From an uncultured Aquimarina sp. (GTDB lineage Bacteria; Bacteroidota; Bacteroidia; Flavobacteriales; Flavobacteriaceae), in the NCBI GenBank assembly GCA_947500545.1, contig CANMSO010000004.1, positions 186,001-250,000 of the forward strand: a stretch of 64,000 bases of DNA. The letters are read 5' to 3'. How positions within the stretch are numbered: the stretch's first letter is position 1; each line of letters opens with the position of its first letter. Shown here in pieces: positions 37,676-46,961 of this stretch. The translations under genes and the position numbers were made by a program. The notes beneath the pieces are model-generated. The model saw nothing but the letters and a program-made list of their open reading frames with translations, searched no databases and was not told the DNA's origin.

Positions 37676-39100
37676 ATGAAAAACATTACACACTTCCTTT
37701 TCTTACTTACTTTTTTACTATCAACAACATCTTGTAAGAAGAATACAGATAACGAAAAACCAATTAAAAAGAATATTGATAAAGAAATTGAAAATTGGCT
37801 ATCTAAGACAGGAATTCCTTCCACTTCCATTGTCCTTTTTAAGGATGGTAATATTTTAAAATCAAAGGCTTATGGGTATTCAAATTTAAAAACAAAAACA
37901 CTAGCAAATACTTCAACAATATATAACACAGGCTCTAATTTTAAGTCAGTCACCGCCACGGCAATAATGCAATTAAACGAAAAAGGACTTATTGATATTG
38001 ATAAACCAATAAATGATTACTTAAAACAATCGATAGAATATTTTGATAAAAATACTCCAATAACTCCTAGACAATTAATGTCTCATCAATCAGGTATACC
38101 TGCATCTATTGGAATAAATAAAGTTTGGGAGCGAAAGTCTAGTCGAACTTTGAAAGAGATAGCATCAACAATAAAACCTATTGAAAAACCAGATAAAAAA
38201 CATATATATAGTAACGATGGTTATACCTTATTAGGCCTTTTGATAGAAGAGGTAACCGGATTAACTTATGAAGAATATATCTGGAAAAATATTCTAAATC
38301 CTTTAGAAATAGAAACCTATGGATTTCTGGAACCAACCCCAGAAATGATTGAAGATTTGGCATTGCCATATCATATAAGATATAATCAAGCCTATCCTAC
38401 AGACCAACTTCATCTGGAACAATATCCAGCCGGGGATATTTTTTTGAAACCAATGGATATGGCTAAATTCTTAATGATGCATCTGAACCAAGGAAAAGTT
38501 TCTAATAAGAATATTTTGTCGAAAGAGAGTGTTCAAAAAATGCACCAACCCAATCTAGAGGTCGAAGAGAATTTCTATTACGGACTAGGATTTGGAATAA
38601 ACCAAATCGATGGTAAAAAATACACCTATCATCAAGGATCTTTACCTGGTTATTTATCTGTATTCTTGATTGATTTTGAAACCAAATCAGGAGTATATAT
38701 TACATCCAATGTAAGTTCATCCCCAATTCAGGATAAACAGATTAATTTACTTCTTAAGTATATATTCGAATATGTTAAAAATGATGATATAACTATTAAT
38801 TTAGAGGTTCCAATAGATAAAAATAAAGTTATCGCTGTTCCAAGTGAGATGAAATTAGAAAAATATATAGGTAAATATAAAATTGCAGGAGCTCCTGTCC
38901 ATTTGAAAATTGACAAGATTGGCAATCAACTGTTTTTAATTAACCCTGCAAAAGAAAGATTCAGAATAGAATATTTAAATTCAAACAAGTTCTTTATTAC
39001 CACAGAAAATGAAGATATTGAATTTAAAGAAAATAACGGAAACATTGAAAGTTTGAAGTTATTATCCGGAGGGAATGAAATAAACGCTAAAAAAGAATGA
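37676..39100 (+). CDS. Cassette 12: beta-lactamase-family serine hydrolase (lipoprotein)
   Basis: 474 residues. The lipobox is 'LLSTTSCKKN'. Catalytic motifs are S-x-x-K ('TGSNFKSV'), Y-S-N ('IYSNDGYTLLG') and H-x-G ('YHQGSLPG'). An extra C-terminal domain of ~90 residues resembles the lipocalin-like tail of such hydrolases. Cassette 37652-39154; the end pair GTTATACCAC and GTGGTATAAC is perfect. Confidence 0.88.
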   Translation: MKNITHFLFLLTFLLSTTSCKKNTDNEKPIKKNIDKEIENWLSKTGIPSTSIVLFKDGNILKSKAYGYSNLKTKTLANTSTIYNTGSNFKSVTATAIMQLNEKGLIDIDKPINDYLKQSIEYFDKNTPITPRQLMSHQSGIPASIGINKVWERKSSRTLKEIASTIKPIEKPDKKHIYSNDGYTLLGLLIEEVTGLTYEEYIWKNILNPLEIETYGFLEPTPEMIEDLALPYHIRYNQAYPTDQLHLEQYPAGDIFLKPMDMAKFLMMHLNQGKVSNKNILSKESVQKMHQPNLEVEENFYYGLGFGINQIDGKKYTYHQGSLPGYLSVFLIDFETKSGVYITSNVSSSPIQDKQINLLLKYIFEYVKNDDITINLEVPIDKNKVIAVPSEMKLEKYIGKYKIAGAPVHLKIDKIGNQLFLINPAKERFRIEYLNSNKFFITTENEDIEFKENNGNIESLKLLSGGNEINAKKE

Positions 39101-39107
39101 AAACGTG

Positions 39108-39160
39108 GTATAACACTCTGTAAAAATGCATTAAAACGCATTTTACTCTAAACGTTAGCT
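39108..39160 (+). repeat. attC-12 (family G, 53 bp)
   Basis: Inverse core GTATAAC, core G39154^TTAGCT. A minimal hairpin with stem 'GTAAAAATGC' and 'GCATTTTACTC'. Similar to attC-24. Confidence 0.85.
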
Positions 39161-39173
39161 GTAAATTAAAAAA

Positions 39174-40094
39174 ATGAAAAAACTTTTCTTAATCTTTTTA
39201 ACCTTACTTGTAATAATATCTTGTAAAGACGGGAATTTAAAAAGTGAATCTTTAAATAAAGCTTCATTAAATATAAACCAAGAACAATCAGAAAATTTAA
39301 TAACTGAAACAAAAGAATTTACACTAAAAGGAACTGAAGTTCATCAAATTAAATCAACAATCAATCAAAAAACATATGATTTATATGTGAAACTTCCAAA
39401 ATCATATTCAAAAACAGATAAAAAATTTCCAATTCTAGTACTTACAGATTCTGACTATTCCTTCCCTTTGGTTACAAGTATAAACAGACGACTAAACGTA
39501 GAAGAGTTTATTCTAATCGGAATTTCTTATTCAAAAGGAGAAAAAAACACTACTAGCAGAACAAGAGATTATACGCCTACATATTCTCCTAATGAACCTA
39601 GAGGACATTCTAAAGAAGCAAGGTTAGTATCTGGTAAAGCTGATAATTTTGTTTCCTTTATTAAAAATGATGTCTTTGCATTTTTAAAGAAAACTTATAA
39701 AGTCGATATGACAAAAAAAGTATTTGCTGGACACTCCTTTGGTGGTTTATTAGCTAGTTATATAGTTGTAACAACACCTGACTTATTTGAATTTTATTTG
39801 GCTGGAAGCCCTTCATTATGGTATGATAATCATTCCATAAATAAATTCGAAAATGAATATTCTAAGACTAAATCTAACCTGAAAGCTAATATTTTTATGT
39901 GTATAGGAGCCGATGAAGAAACAAAAACAGGTTCAAAAATGGTTAGTGAGATGTTAGACTTTAAAAAAAGATTATTATCAAGAAATTACAAAGATTTAAA
40001 AATTACATCTTTAATAATACCAAATGAGGATCATATGACTGTTTACCCAAGTTTTATAACAAAAGGAATCATTTGGGCATTTGAAAAACAATAA
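39174..40094 (+). CDS. Cassette 13: alpha/beta-hydrolase (esterase D-like lipoprotein)
   Basis: 306 residues. The lipobox is 'LVIISCKDG'. The nucleophile elbow is 'GHSFGGLLAS', with 'LTDSDYSFP' earlier and a C-terminal His in 'NEDHMTVYP'. This matches the BesA/IroE-type esterase family (siderophore or acyl esterases). Cassette start 39155. The end pair GTTAGCTGTA and TACAGCTAAC is perfect, but its attC is truncated. Confidence 0.87.
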   Translation: MKKLFLIFLTLLVIISCKDGNLKSESLNKASLNINQEQSENLITETKEFTLKGTEVHQIKSTINQKTYDLYVKLPKSYSKTDKKFPILVLTDSDYSFPLVTSINRRLNVEEFILIGISYSKGEKNTTSRTRDYTPTYSPNEPRGHSKEARLVSGKADNFVSFIKNDVFAFLKKTYKVDMTKKVFAGHSFGGLLASYIVVTTPDLFEFYLAGSPSLWYDNHSINKFENEYSKTKSNLKANIFMCIGADEETKTGSKMVSEMLDFKKRLLSRNYKDLKITSLIIPNEDHMTVYPSFITKGIIWAFEKQ

Positions 40095-40102
40095 AAATCT
40101 AC

Positions 40103-40235
40103 AGCTAACAATGTATAAAAAACATAGGGCATTTGTGCTAAACCGAAAGGTCTGTGAATATTAACAAAGTCCGCTAAATATAAAATTTGGCGTTTATAGA
40201 TTAAAAGATAAAAGCAAAATATTTATATTTAGCTA
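40103..40235 (+). repeat. attC-13 (family D, truncated)
   Basis: Closely matches attC-6 from the inverse core AGCTAAC through 'TATTTAGCTA' (40235), then diverges abruptly. The right arm and core site are missing. This marks the left edge of the non-cassette island. Confidence 0.82.
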
Positions 40236-40451
40236 GAAACGTATTTTTAGGTTTCTTTGATGAAAAGAATATTAGAAACAAACAACAATCGACAAGGTTA
40301 GAAACTAATTTAGTGTAAACCCTAATCTTTAACTTGTGTAAACCATGTCTCTTTACGAACATTTCGGAAAGTGGCTAAAAAAAGGACAACTAACTCAAGC
40401 CAAATCTAGGAATAAGAACTTACGTAAAATAACATTCAAACTAAGCTTGAA
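40236..40451. other. Left edge of island, no clear gene
   Basis: 216 bp between the attC truncation and the Crp-like gene. A 36-codon frame (40345-40455, 'MSLYEHFGKWLKKGQ') exists but is too short and unsupported to call. An imperfect inverted repeat, GTTTCT/AGAAAC, lies at 40251-40280. Confidence 0.35.
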
Positions 40452-41045
40452 TTGAACTACAAAGAATCACATACATTAATACTTAATAATATAGCGAGGT
40501 TTATTGATTTAACCGAGTTAGAAAAGCAAAAATATCTTTCTTTACTCACAGAAATAGAAGTTAAAAAGAAGACCTTTTTAATGCAGGCTGGTGACATTAC
40601 TAAATATGAGTATTTTATAACAAAAGGATGCTTAAAGGTTTATACCTTAGATGAAGATGGTGCACCTCATATATCCATGTTTGCGGTAGAGGATTATTGG
40701 GCTGGTGATATGGCAAGCTTCATGACTAAAGAACCTACGCGCTATTTCATTCAGGCTACTGAAGATTCAGAATTATTAGGTATTTCTAGAGCGAATTATG
40801 AATTGATATTTCAAGAGATACCAAAGTTTGAAAGATTTTATCGTATGCTGTATCAAAGGTCGCTTGTAAGTTATATAAGGCGCTCTAATTATGGTATATC
40901 ATTAACCGCAGAGGAAAGATATATCGCGTTCAAAAAGAAATATCCAAAAATTGTCAATAGAATTACCCAAAAAGACTTAGCAGGCTATATTGGCATTACG
41001 CCAGAATTTATGAGTAAAATTATTTCGAAAGTCAACAGAATGTAA
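40452..41045 (+). CDS. Crp/Fnr-family regulator
   Basis: 197 residues with a TTG start. A cyclic-nucleotide-binding-like barrel (about 15-125) and a C-terminal helix-turn-helix ('ITQKDLAGYIGITPEFMSKI') are present. No Fnr-type Cys cluster. First gene of the non-cassette island; it probably controls the following genes. Confidence 0.87.
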   Translation: MNYKESHTLILNNIARFIDLTELEKQKYLSLLTEIEVKKKTFLMQAGDITKYEYFITKGCLKVYTLDEDGAPHISMFAVEDYWAGDMASFMTKEPTRYFIQATEDSELLGISRANYELIFQEIPKFERFYRMLYQRSLVSYIRRSNYGISLTAEERYIAFKKKYPKIVNRITQKDLAGYIGITPEFMSKIISKVNRM

Positions 41046-41098
41046 AAGTCTTAAACTAGTTCATTTTTTTTCATGTGCTCCTGTCGGAATTTTGAAGC

Positions 41099-41743
41099 AT
41101 GAAAAAGATGATAATCATTACATCGTTTTTAACAATTGGATTTGCAAACTATTTGCAAGCACAATTAACACAAGTAGAACTGTTTTCTGGCTTAGACAAA
41201 ACAGATTTTACGTTATTCTCAAGTTATACTATTAATGAGAGCCAGACGCTAAGCGTTAACACTCTAGCTTTCTTTCAAAAATTCAAAGATGAAGAAAATA
41301 AGGGCTTTGATGAGATAGGTGTACAGCCAACACTATTCTGGAATATTAATAAGAATATAGCAATTGGTCCATCTTTATACTACAACAGTTTTGCTGGTTA
41401 TTCAGAACGTTTGTCAGCAAAGTTCACAGTAAAAAATTCACGAGTATTATTTGTAGTTATTCCTACAGTTGCCCATTCTGAGAAAACTGACGCCAGCTAT
41501 GCCGAGGCGATGGCACAATTTCAGATAAATACACCGATAAACGATAAAGTATCTCTTTGGCTCAATGGACAGTTATTGACCGTCTGGGATGAGTTTAAAA
41601 CACATACCAGAAGTGCTCAGCAACTGCGCATAGGTGTGTCATTTAATGGACATCAAATTGGTATTGGTTTAGACCTTGACCAGTATGGACCAAACCCCAT
41701 AGAAAAATTATCCTTCGGCATGTATTACCGAAAAACTCTATAA
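41099..41743 (+). CDS. Outer-membrane beta-barrel-like protein
   Basis: 214 residues with a signal peptide ending 'YLQAQ'. Alternating amphipathic strands ('FTLFSSYTINESQTLSVNTL') and a terminal aromatic-rich strand ('KLSFGMYYRKTL') suggest a small outer-membrane barrel. Function unknown. Lies 53 bp downstream of the Crp-like gene. Confidence 0.6.
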   Translation: MKKMIIITSFLTIGFANYLQAQLTQVELFSGLDKTDFTLFSSYTINESQTLSVNTLAFFQKFKDEENKGFDEIGVQPTLFWNINKNIAIGPSLYYNSFAGYSERLSAKFTVKNSRVLFVVIPTVAHSEKTDASYAEAMAQFQINTPINDKVSLWLNGQLLTVWDEFKTHTRSAQQLRIGVSFNGHQIGIGLDLDQYGPNPIEKLSFGMYYRKTL

Positions 41744-41765
41744 ACAATTTTAAATCTTAAACATT

Positions 41766-42218
41766 ATGAAAAATTTAGTAAAAAAACTTTTAACAACCCA
41801 TCCAAATATTGGATTTAGCATTGCGCGATTAACACTTGGATTAGTAATATTTCCGCATGGCGCACAAAAATTATTAGGGCTCTTTGGAGGTTATGGTTAT
41901 TCAGCAACTATGGAATCATTAACTACCCAAATGGGTTTGCCCAGTATTGTAGCCTTCTCAGTAATAATGATAGAGTTTTTTGGCTCAATTTCATTAATTC
42001 TAGGATTAGTCAGTAGATTTTGGGCAGTATCACTTGCAGGAATGTTCTTGGGTATCATTTTCACTACGCAGTTGGAACACGGCTTTTTTATGAATTGGTT
42101 CGATAATCAAGCAGGTGAAGGTTATGAATATTCTCTTCTAATTATAGGCCTCGCTTTAAGTGTAGTACTTAATGGAAGCGGAAAATGGTCCATAGATAGT
42201 TTAATCTCAAAAAAATAA
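41766..42218 (+). CDS. DoxX-family membrane protein
   Basis: 150 residues with four membrane helices and the DoxX signature 'ARLTLGLVIFPHGAQKLLGLFGG'-like N-terminal segment (residues 20-42). DoxX-like proteins are linked to redox and thiol stress systems. Followed 5 bp later by an FMN reductase gene, so they form an operon. Confidence 0.88.
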   Translation: MKNLVKKLLTTHPNIGFSIARLTLGLVIFPHGAQKLLGLFGGYGYSATMESLTTQMGLPSIVAFSVIMIEFFGSISLILGLVSRFWAVSLAGMFLGIIFTTQLEHGFFMNWFDNQAGEGYEYSLLIIGLALSVVLNGSGKWSIDSLISKK

Positions 42219-42223
42219 CACTG

Positions 42224-42772
42224 ATGAAAAAAATAATCACAATTGCAGGAAGTAATAGTCAAAATTCTATCAACAAGAGCTTACTATCCTACACAATCCA
42301 ATTATTAGAAAATGTAGAAATTATTTCTATTGATTTAAACGATTACGTTTTACCCATTTATGGGGTCGATTTTGAAGCCGAAAATGGTATACCTACCGCT
42401 ATTAAAAGACTAGACGAGTTATTTGATAAGGCTGATGGGTTTATAATTGCGTTAGCAGAACACAATGGGACTTACACGACAGCATTTAAAAATATAATAG
42501 ACTGGTTGTCTCGTGTAAACATGAAAATATGGAGAGAAAAGCCAATGCTTTTAATGGCTGCTTCACCAGGCGGTAGAGGTGGTACAACTGTCTTACAGTC
42601 TGCTAACGCGTATTTTCCCTACTTAGGAGGTAAAGTAATTGCAGGTTTTTCATTACCAAATTTCTATGATAATTTTTCAGAAGATGAAATTTCTGACAAT
42701 GAATTAAACGAAGAATTGAGTCGAAAAACACTTCTTTTTGAACAGCATTTGAATAGTAAGTTCAATAATTAA
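42224..42772 (+). CDS. NAD(P)H-dependent FMN reductase/quinone reductase
   Basis: 182 residues with the flavodoxin-like FMN_red fold: 'IAGSNSQNSINKSLL' phosphate loop and 'LAEHNGTYTTAFKNIIDWL', typical of chromate/azo/quinone reductases. Paired with DoxX, it suggests electrophile or redox detoxification. Confidence 0.88.
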   Translation: MKKIITIAGSNSQNSINKSLLSYTIQLLENVEIISIDLNDYVLPIYGVDFEAENGIPTAIKRLDELFDKADGFIIALAEHNGTYTTAFKNIIDWLSRVNMKIWREKPMLLMAASPGGRGGTTVLQSANAYFPYLGGKVIAGFSLPNFYDNFSEDEISDNELNEELSRKTLLFEQHLNSKFNN

Positions 42773-42807
42773 AAATTATTATCTTTAAATCTTACTTTCT
42801 TACACGT

Positions 42808-43797
42808 ATGAAATACTTTTCTATAAATCTATATCTCAAGATGCTTAATTGTGCGATAGCTGAAGGCATGTCTAGAAATGATTTTATAGAATTGCCAACA
42901 TCAATAGATGAAGCAGAACATTTGCTGGTTATTGCTGCCGAGGAATTTCTGGATTTACATGAATTATTGGACGATAAACTTGGTCCTGGATTTGGGGTTC
43001 GTGTAGGTCAACAAATGCTTATTGAGGATTATGGTGTTTTAGGACTTTCGTGGCGCACCTGCTCAAGGGTAGGTGAAATTTTTGAAAGGAGTGAACGCTA
43101 CTTCAAACTATTATCCAACACCTTTGTATGGCAAATTCAAAAAGAAAAAAATGTCTCTCATGTCGTTCTCAACAGGGAAGCTCATAGAAGAGGCATGGAA
43201 CTATCTACTGAAGCAAGTTTATCTGCAACAGTTGTTGTATTGCAAGCCATCTCTGAAAAGAATATTTCACCAACTCAAGTCAGTTTTAAACACAAGTCAC
43301 CAAAAGACTTATCCAGCTTCAATATAGCATTTAATTGTCCTGTATTATTTAATCAACCACAATATGCGATAAGCTATAAAACAGAAGACCTTAATTTAAG
43401 AACAGCCAAAGCTGATGCCAGCATTAATAGTTACCTCTTACAACAAGTCGATGAAAAAACTAAAGGCATTAAAATCCCTGGTACAAAATTTGTGCGTGAT
43501 GTCGAATCTCTAATAAAAGACGCACTACCCACCGGAATTCCAAGTATTCATCATATTGCTGACCTTACTGCTATGAGTAACCGAACGCTGACGAGAAGAC
43601 TTTCTGAAGCTGGTGTTACTTATCGTGACTTAATTAAAAAAACTCAAGAAAACATCGCAAAGGATATGCTGTACAATACTACACAAAGCGTAGGCGAAAT
43701 TGCATTCTTAACAGGTTTTTCCGAACAAAGTGCATTCAATCGCGCTTTTAAAAAATGGACAGAACAAACACCATCAGAATTTAGAAAATCTACCTAA
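42808..43797 (+). CDS. AraC-family regulator with arabinose-binding-like domain
   Basis: 329 residues. The N-terminal ~200 residues match the Arabinose_bd ligand domain ('EDYGVLGLSWRTCSRVGEI'). A C-terminal AraC HTH pair follows ('HIADLTAMSNRTLTRRLSEA', 'VGEIAFLTGFSEQSAFNRAF'). It likely regulates the following DUF1772/NmrA genes or the upstream reductase pair. Confidence 0.88.
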   Translation: MKYFSINLYLKMLNCAIAEGMSRNDFIELPTSIDEAEHLLVIAAEEFLDLHELLDDKLGPGFGVRVGQQMLIEDYGVLGLSWRTCSRVGEIFERSERYFKLLSNTFVWQIQKEKNVSHVVLNREAHRRGMELSTEASLSATVVVLQAISEKNISPTQVSFKHKSPKDLSSFNIAFNCPVLFNQPQYAISYKTEDLNLRTAKADASINSYLLQQVDEKTKGIKIPGTKFVRDVESLIKDALPTGIPSIHHIADLTAMSNRTLTRRLSEAGVTYRDLIKKTQENIAKDMLYNTTQSVGEIAFLTGFSEQSAFNRAFKKWTEQTPSEFRKST

Positions 43798-43903
43798 AAT
43801 TAGCCTTTTGGCGCAAAATGTCAAAACGTTGTCTTTAAGTGTCAAAAAACTCTTTTGAACACTTAGCACCTTTGTATCATCAAATTAATTAACTCAATTT
43901 TTA

Positions 43904-44275
43904 ATGATGGTAACCATAGTAAAGCTTTTAATAGGAATTATTACAACACTTTCAGTTAATTCAACAAATAGCTACGAGCTGATTCAAGAGTATAACGAAT
44001 TGACGGCGGTACATGTTTCAAGCTGTACAGTAAAAGATTCTAAAGCGGAAACATTTCAAATTTTAGATAACAAATGCAACGTTTGCCATCACAAACGGAA
44101 CAAAAGACGTGTATTCACAACAGAAAATATGAATGCTTGGGCTAATGATATTTATACGCAAGTCTTTGTAAAAAAACGAATGCCTATAGGCAAAAAAATA
44201 AAACTCAACTCTAATGAGTATCAAGAATTATTAACCTGGATATCATCCACTAAAACTTCAACCAATGGAATTTAA
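43904..44275 (+). CDS. Small exported protein with a CxxCH haem-like motif
   Basis: 123 residues with an N-terminal hydrophobic segment and one 'CNVCHHKR' motif, which would bind c-type haem covalently. A distal Met lies in 'KRMPIGKKI'. Could be a small cytochrome c-like protein. Its stop overlaps the start of the next gene, so the two are coupled. Confidence 0.65.
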   Translation: MMVTIVKLLIGIITTLSVNSTNSYELIQEYNELTAVHVSSCTVKDSKAETFQILDNKCNVCHHKRNKRRVFTTENMNAWANDIYTQVFVKKRMPIGKKIKLNSNEYQELLTWISSTKTSTNGI

Positions 44276-44756
44276 ACTAAAGTTTATCGTGTTAATGCTT
44301 GGTATACTATTTACTGGTCTTACAGCTGGACTATGCTTTACTTGGTCTAATGCTATTACACCTGGAATTGGTCGACTAGACAACTTAACCTTCTTAAAGT
44401 CTTTTCAATCAATGAATAGAGTTATCATAAATAGCAGATTTATAGTGGTGTTTTTTGGACCTATATTATTACTTTTTCTTAATAGTTATTTATTCAAGAG
44501 TAACAGTACAAGCTTTTGGCTATTTCTAATTGCAGCAATACTCTTTTTTATAGGAATTGGCTTGGTAACCATTTTTGGTAACGTTCCGTTAAATGAAATT
44601 TTGGACAAATCCAATCTAGAAGCACTTTCAAAAATCGAATTACAAGAGCTTCGAAACAAATTTGAGCAACCTTGGAATAATTGGCATACCATAAGAACAG
44701 TATCATCATTTAGTGCTTTTATACTCTTAATCATAGGCATGCTTTACACCAAATAA
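44265..44756 (+). CDS. DUF1772 membrane protein
   Basis: 163 residues with four membrane helices and the DUF1772 pattern: 'WSNAITPGIGRLD', 'FGNVPLNEIL' and 'WNNWHTIRTV'. Related to anthrone-oxygenase-like proteins. Overlaps the previous gene by 11 bp. Confidence 0.85.
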   Translation: MEFKLKFIVLMLGILFTGLTAGLCFTWSNAITPGIGRLDNLTFLKSFQSMNRVIINSRFIVVFFGPILLLFLNSYLFKSNSTSFWLFLIAAILFFIGIGLVTIFGNVPLNEILDKSNLEALSKIELQELRNKFEQPWNNWHTIRTVSSFSAFILLIIGMLYTK

Positions 44757-44786
44757 GAAAAATCATCAATTAAAAAACGAACAATC

Positions 44787-45191
44787 ATGAAACAATTAAG
44801 AGCCATCGGTATTGGCATTATTATCTGGATTCTTGGAGTAAGTATTTATACAGGTTCCTTCTACATTCCAATTTTAGAAGACCTAGAACTTCAGGCAAAT
44901 ATTTTACTGTCTTTAGGAATACTACCCATAGTATGGTTTGCAGCGAAACTATACTACACAAAAAAAGGCACCACAAAAGGATACTGGTTAGGACTAATTT
45001 TCTTTTTAAGCGTAACAATCTTAGATGCTTTAATTACGGTCCCCTTTTTAATAGTTCCCAACGGAGGAACGTATTATAGTTTCTTCAAGGCTGCTGGTTT
45101 TTGGCTGATTGGATTGGAGTTTATCGCAGCAGCTACCTTGTATTGGTACGCCAAAGTTTTTAACAAAAGAAATGCCGCAAATTATTTATAA
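44787..45191 (+). CDS. Four-helix membrane protein (DUF5367-like)
   Basis: 134 residues with four hydrophobic helices (about 6-25, 35-53, 66-88, 100-125). The pattern suggests DUF5367, with moderate certainty. Lies 30 bp after the DUF1772 gene and shares its direction. Confidence 0.65.
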   Translation: MKQLRAIGIGIIIWILGVSIYTGSFYIPILEDLELQANILLSLGILPIVWFAAKLYYTKKGTTKGYWLGLIFFLSVTILDALITVPFLIVPNGGTYYSFFKAAGFWLIGLEFIAAATLYWYAKVFNKRNAANYL

Positions 45192-45255
45192 AAGTAACAT
45201 CAAAAAGTTTCAAATAACTGAAATACAATTAATATCAATTTAAAAACAAATAGAA

Positions 45256-46101
45256 ATGAAAACAGAAAACATCTTAGTTATCGGAGGAACTGGAAAAACA
45301 GGTCGCCGAGTTGCAGAAAATTTAACTCAATTAGGACACAACGTACAAGTTGTAGGTAGAAAAACAAATCCAGTATTTGATTGGGAAAACCCTGACACCT
45401 ACAATGATGCTTTAAAAAATATGGATAGAGCATACATCGTATATTATCCTGATTTAGCAGTACCTGGCTCTAGAGACGCTATTACAACACTTACTAAAAA
45501 AGCTTTAGAGGCTGGTTTAGAAAAAGTAGTATTACTCTCTGGTAAAGGGGAAACTGAAGCTGAAGCTTGCGAGGAAATCGTAGCAAACTCTGGATTAAAC
45601 TATACACTAGTTAGAGCATCTTGGTTTAATCAAAATTTTAGTGAAGGTGCTTTTTTAGATTTTGTGCTAGATGGTGTTGTGGCACTACCAATGCCAGAAG
45701 CTAAAATTCCATTTGTGGATGCAGATGATATAGCAGATGTAGTTTCTAAAGTTTTGGTAGATGATGCGTATAATGGACAAACTATAACTGTTACTGGACC
45801 TCAAAAAAGAACCTTTAAAGAAGTAGTCGAAATTATGGCAGATGCATCCAACAAGCAAATACAATTTGTGCCAATTTCTATTGACGAATTCAAGGAAGGT
45901 ATGCAAAAAGCTGGACTTCCTGATTCTTATGTATGGCTTTTTGGTTATTTATTCCAAGAAGTGTTAGGAAATTCAGATAACCAAGTAGTTTCTAATGATG
46001 TTGCCAAAGTATTAGGTAGACCTGCAAAAGATTTTGAAACCTTTGCTAAACATACTGCTGCAACTGGGATTTGGAATCAGTCAATTGTTAAAAGTTTATA
46101 A
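45256..46101 (+). CDS. NmrA-like NAD(P)H-binding protein
   Basis: 281 residues. The Rossmann motif is 'VIGGTGKTGRRVAENL', followed by 'VLLSGKGETEAE' and 'LVRASWFNQNF', typical of NmrA/azoreductase-like atypical short-chain dehydrogenases. These often accompany DUF1772 proteins and AraC regulators, as here. Substrate unknown. Confidence 0.87.
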   Translation: MKTENILVIGGTGKTGRRVAENLTQLGHNVQVVGRKTNPVFDWENPDTYNDALKNMDRAYIVYYPDLAVPGSRDAITTLTKKALEAGLEKVVLLSGKGETEAEACEEIVANSGLNYTLVRASWFNQNFSEGAFLDFVLDGVVALPMPEAKIPFVDADDIADVVSKVLVDDAYNGQTITVTGPQKRTFKEVVEIMADASNKQIQFVPISIDEFKEGMQKAGLPDSYVWLFGYLFQEVLGNSDNQVVSNDVAKVLGRPAKDFETFAKHTAATGIWNQSIVKSL

Positions 46102-46124
46102 CTTAAATATCTAAAAATAAAAAT

Positions 46125-46292
46125 ATGAAAAATAAAAATATAACATTAGGTTTAGTTTTTGGAGCAGGAATTGGACTTTGCATTGGAATCTTGACAAATA
46201 GTATTGCCATTGGTTTGTCATTAGGAGCTGGTGCTGGTTTAGTCCTTGGAGCTGCTCTTGGAACTGGAGTTAAAAAAGAGAATGAAAAATAA
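46125..46292 (+). CDS. Small glycine-zipper membrane protein
   Basis: 55 residues, rich in spaced glycines ('LVFGAGIGLCIGIL', 'LSLGAGAGLVLGAALGTG'), giving two possible membrane helices with glycine-zipper packing. It lies between the island and attC-14, so it may be the only surviving gene of cassette 14, whose start was lost. Confidence 0.55.
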   Translation: MKNKNITLGLVFGAGIGLCIGILTNSIAIGLSLGAGAGLVLGAALGTGVKKENEK

Positions 46293-46331
46293 AAAATAGG
46301 AATTGAAAATACATAATCCTAATTAAACTAT

Positions 46332-46462
46332 TGCCAACAACGTGTATAATTAATAGCGATTTGAGTCTTAATTCAAGTCGCTATTCTTTTTTATTTTGTA
46401 TTTTGATTTACGAAAGGTAACGTATATAAACTCGCTACTAATCATACACAAACGCGTTGTAG
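46332..46462 (+). repeat. attC-14 (family C variant, 131 bp)
   Basis: Inverse core TGCCAAC, core G46456^TTGTAG. Arms 'GTGTATAATTAATAGCG' and 'CGCTACTAATCATACAC'. Inner stem 'AGCGATTTGAG' and 'CAAGTCGCT'. No matching cassette start (GTTGGCAATA) is found upstream. Confidence 0.8.
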
Positions 46463-46476
46463 CTCATTGGACAAAA

Positions 46477-46956
46477 ATGAATAGAGAAATAGACACAATA
46501 TTAAATGCTCTAAGTGAAACACCTAGATTGCTAAAGGAATTAATTTCAGAAATTGAACCTAAACTCTATAAAAAGAAAATCATTAACGGAAAGTGGTCTA
46601 TTCACGAACATGCAACACACATAGGAGTTGGTGACATTTATGGATTTCAAAAAAGACTCAAAGATTTTAGAGAAAAGGAAAAACCAATTTTTGAACCACT
46701 ATCTGGAGACAATTTCGATGAAGACTTTTTTATCGAATTGGATTTAAAAAAAGCTATAACGAACTTTTTTGAAATTCGACACAGAACAATCGAACTGGCA
46801 AAAGAATTTAATTCTAGTGACTGGAATAAACTAGCGATTCATCCTGAATATAAAACTTACACACCATACATAATGCTCAGACATTTATTAATGCATGACC
46901 ACAACCATTTGTATAAAATTGAGGATATGGGATTTGGAATAGGACATATAAAATAA
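46477..46956 (+). CDS. Cassette 15: DinB-family protein
   Basis: 159 residues from the ATG at 46477; the longer frame runs back into attC-14. A four-helix DinB fold is indicated by 'KWSIHEHATHIGVGD' and 'MLRHLLMHDHNHLYKI', supplying three His ligands. The family includes thiol transferases and damage-inducible proteins. Cassette 46457-47150. Confidence 0.85.
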   Translation: MNREIDTILNALSETPRLLKELISEIEPKLYKKKIINGKWSIHEHATHIGVGDIYGFQKRLKDFREKEKPIFEPLSGDNFDEDFFIELDLKKAITNFFEIRHRTIELAKEFNSSDWNKLAIHPEYKTYTPYIMLRHLLMHDHNHLYKIEDMGFGIGHIK

Positions 46957-46961
46957 CGAAG

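Noticed and set aside
40345..40455. 36-codon frame before the Crp-like gene
   Set aside because: Too short, overlaps the next start, and no recognised family; could be a fragment, but I cannot support it.
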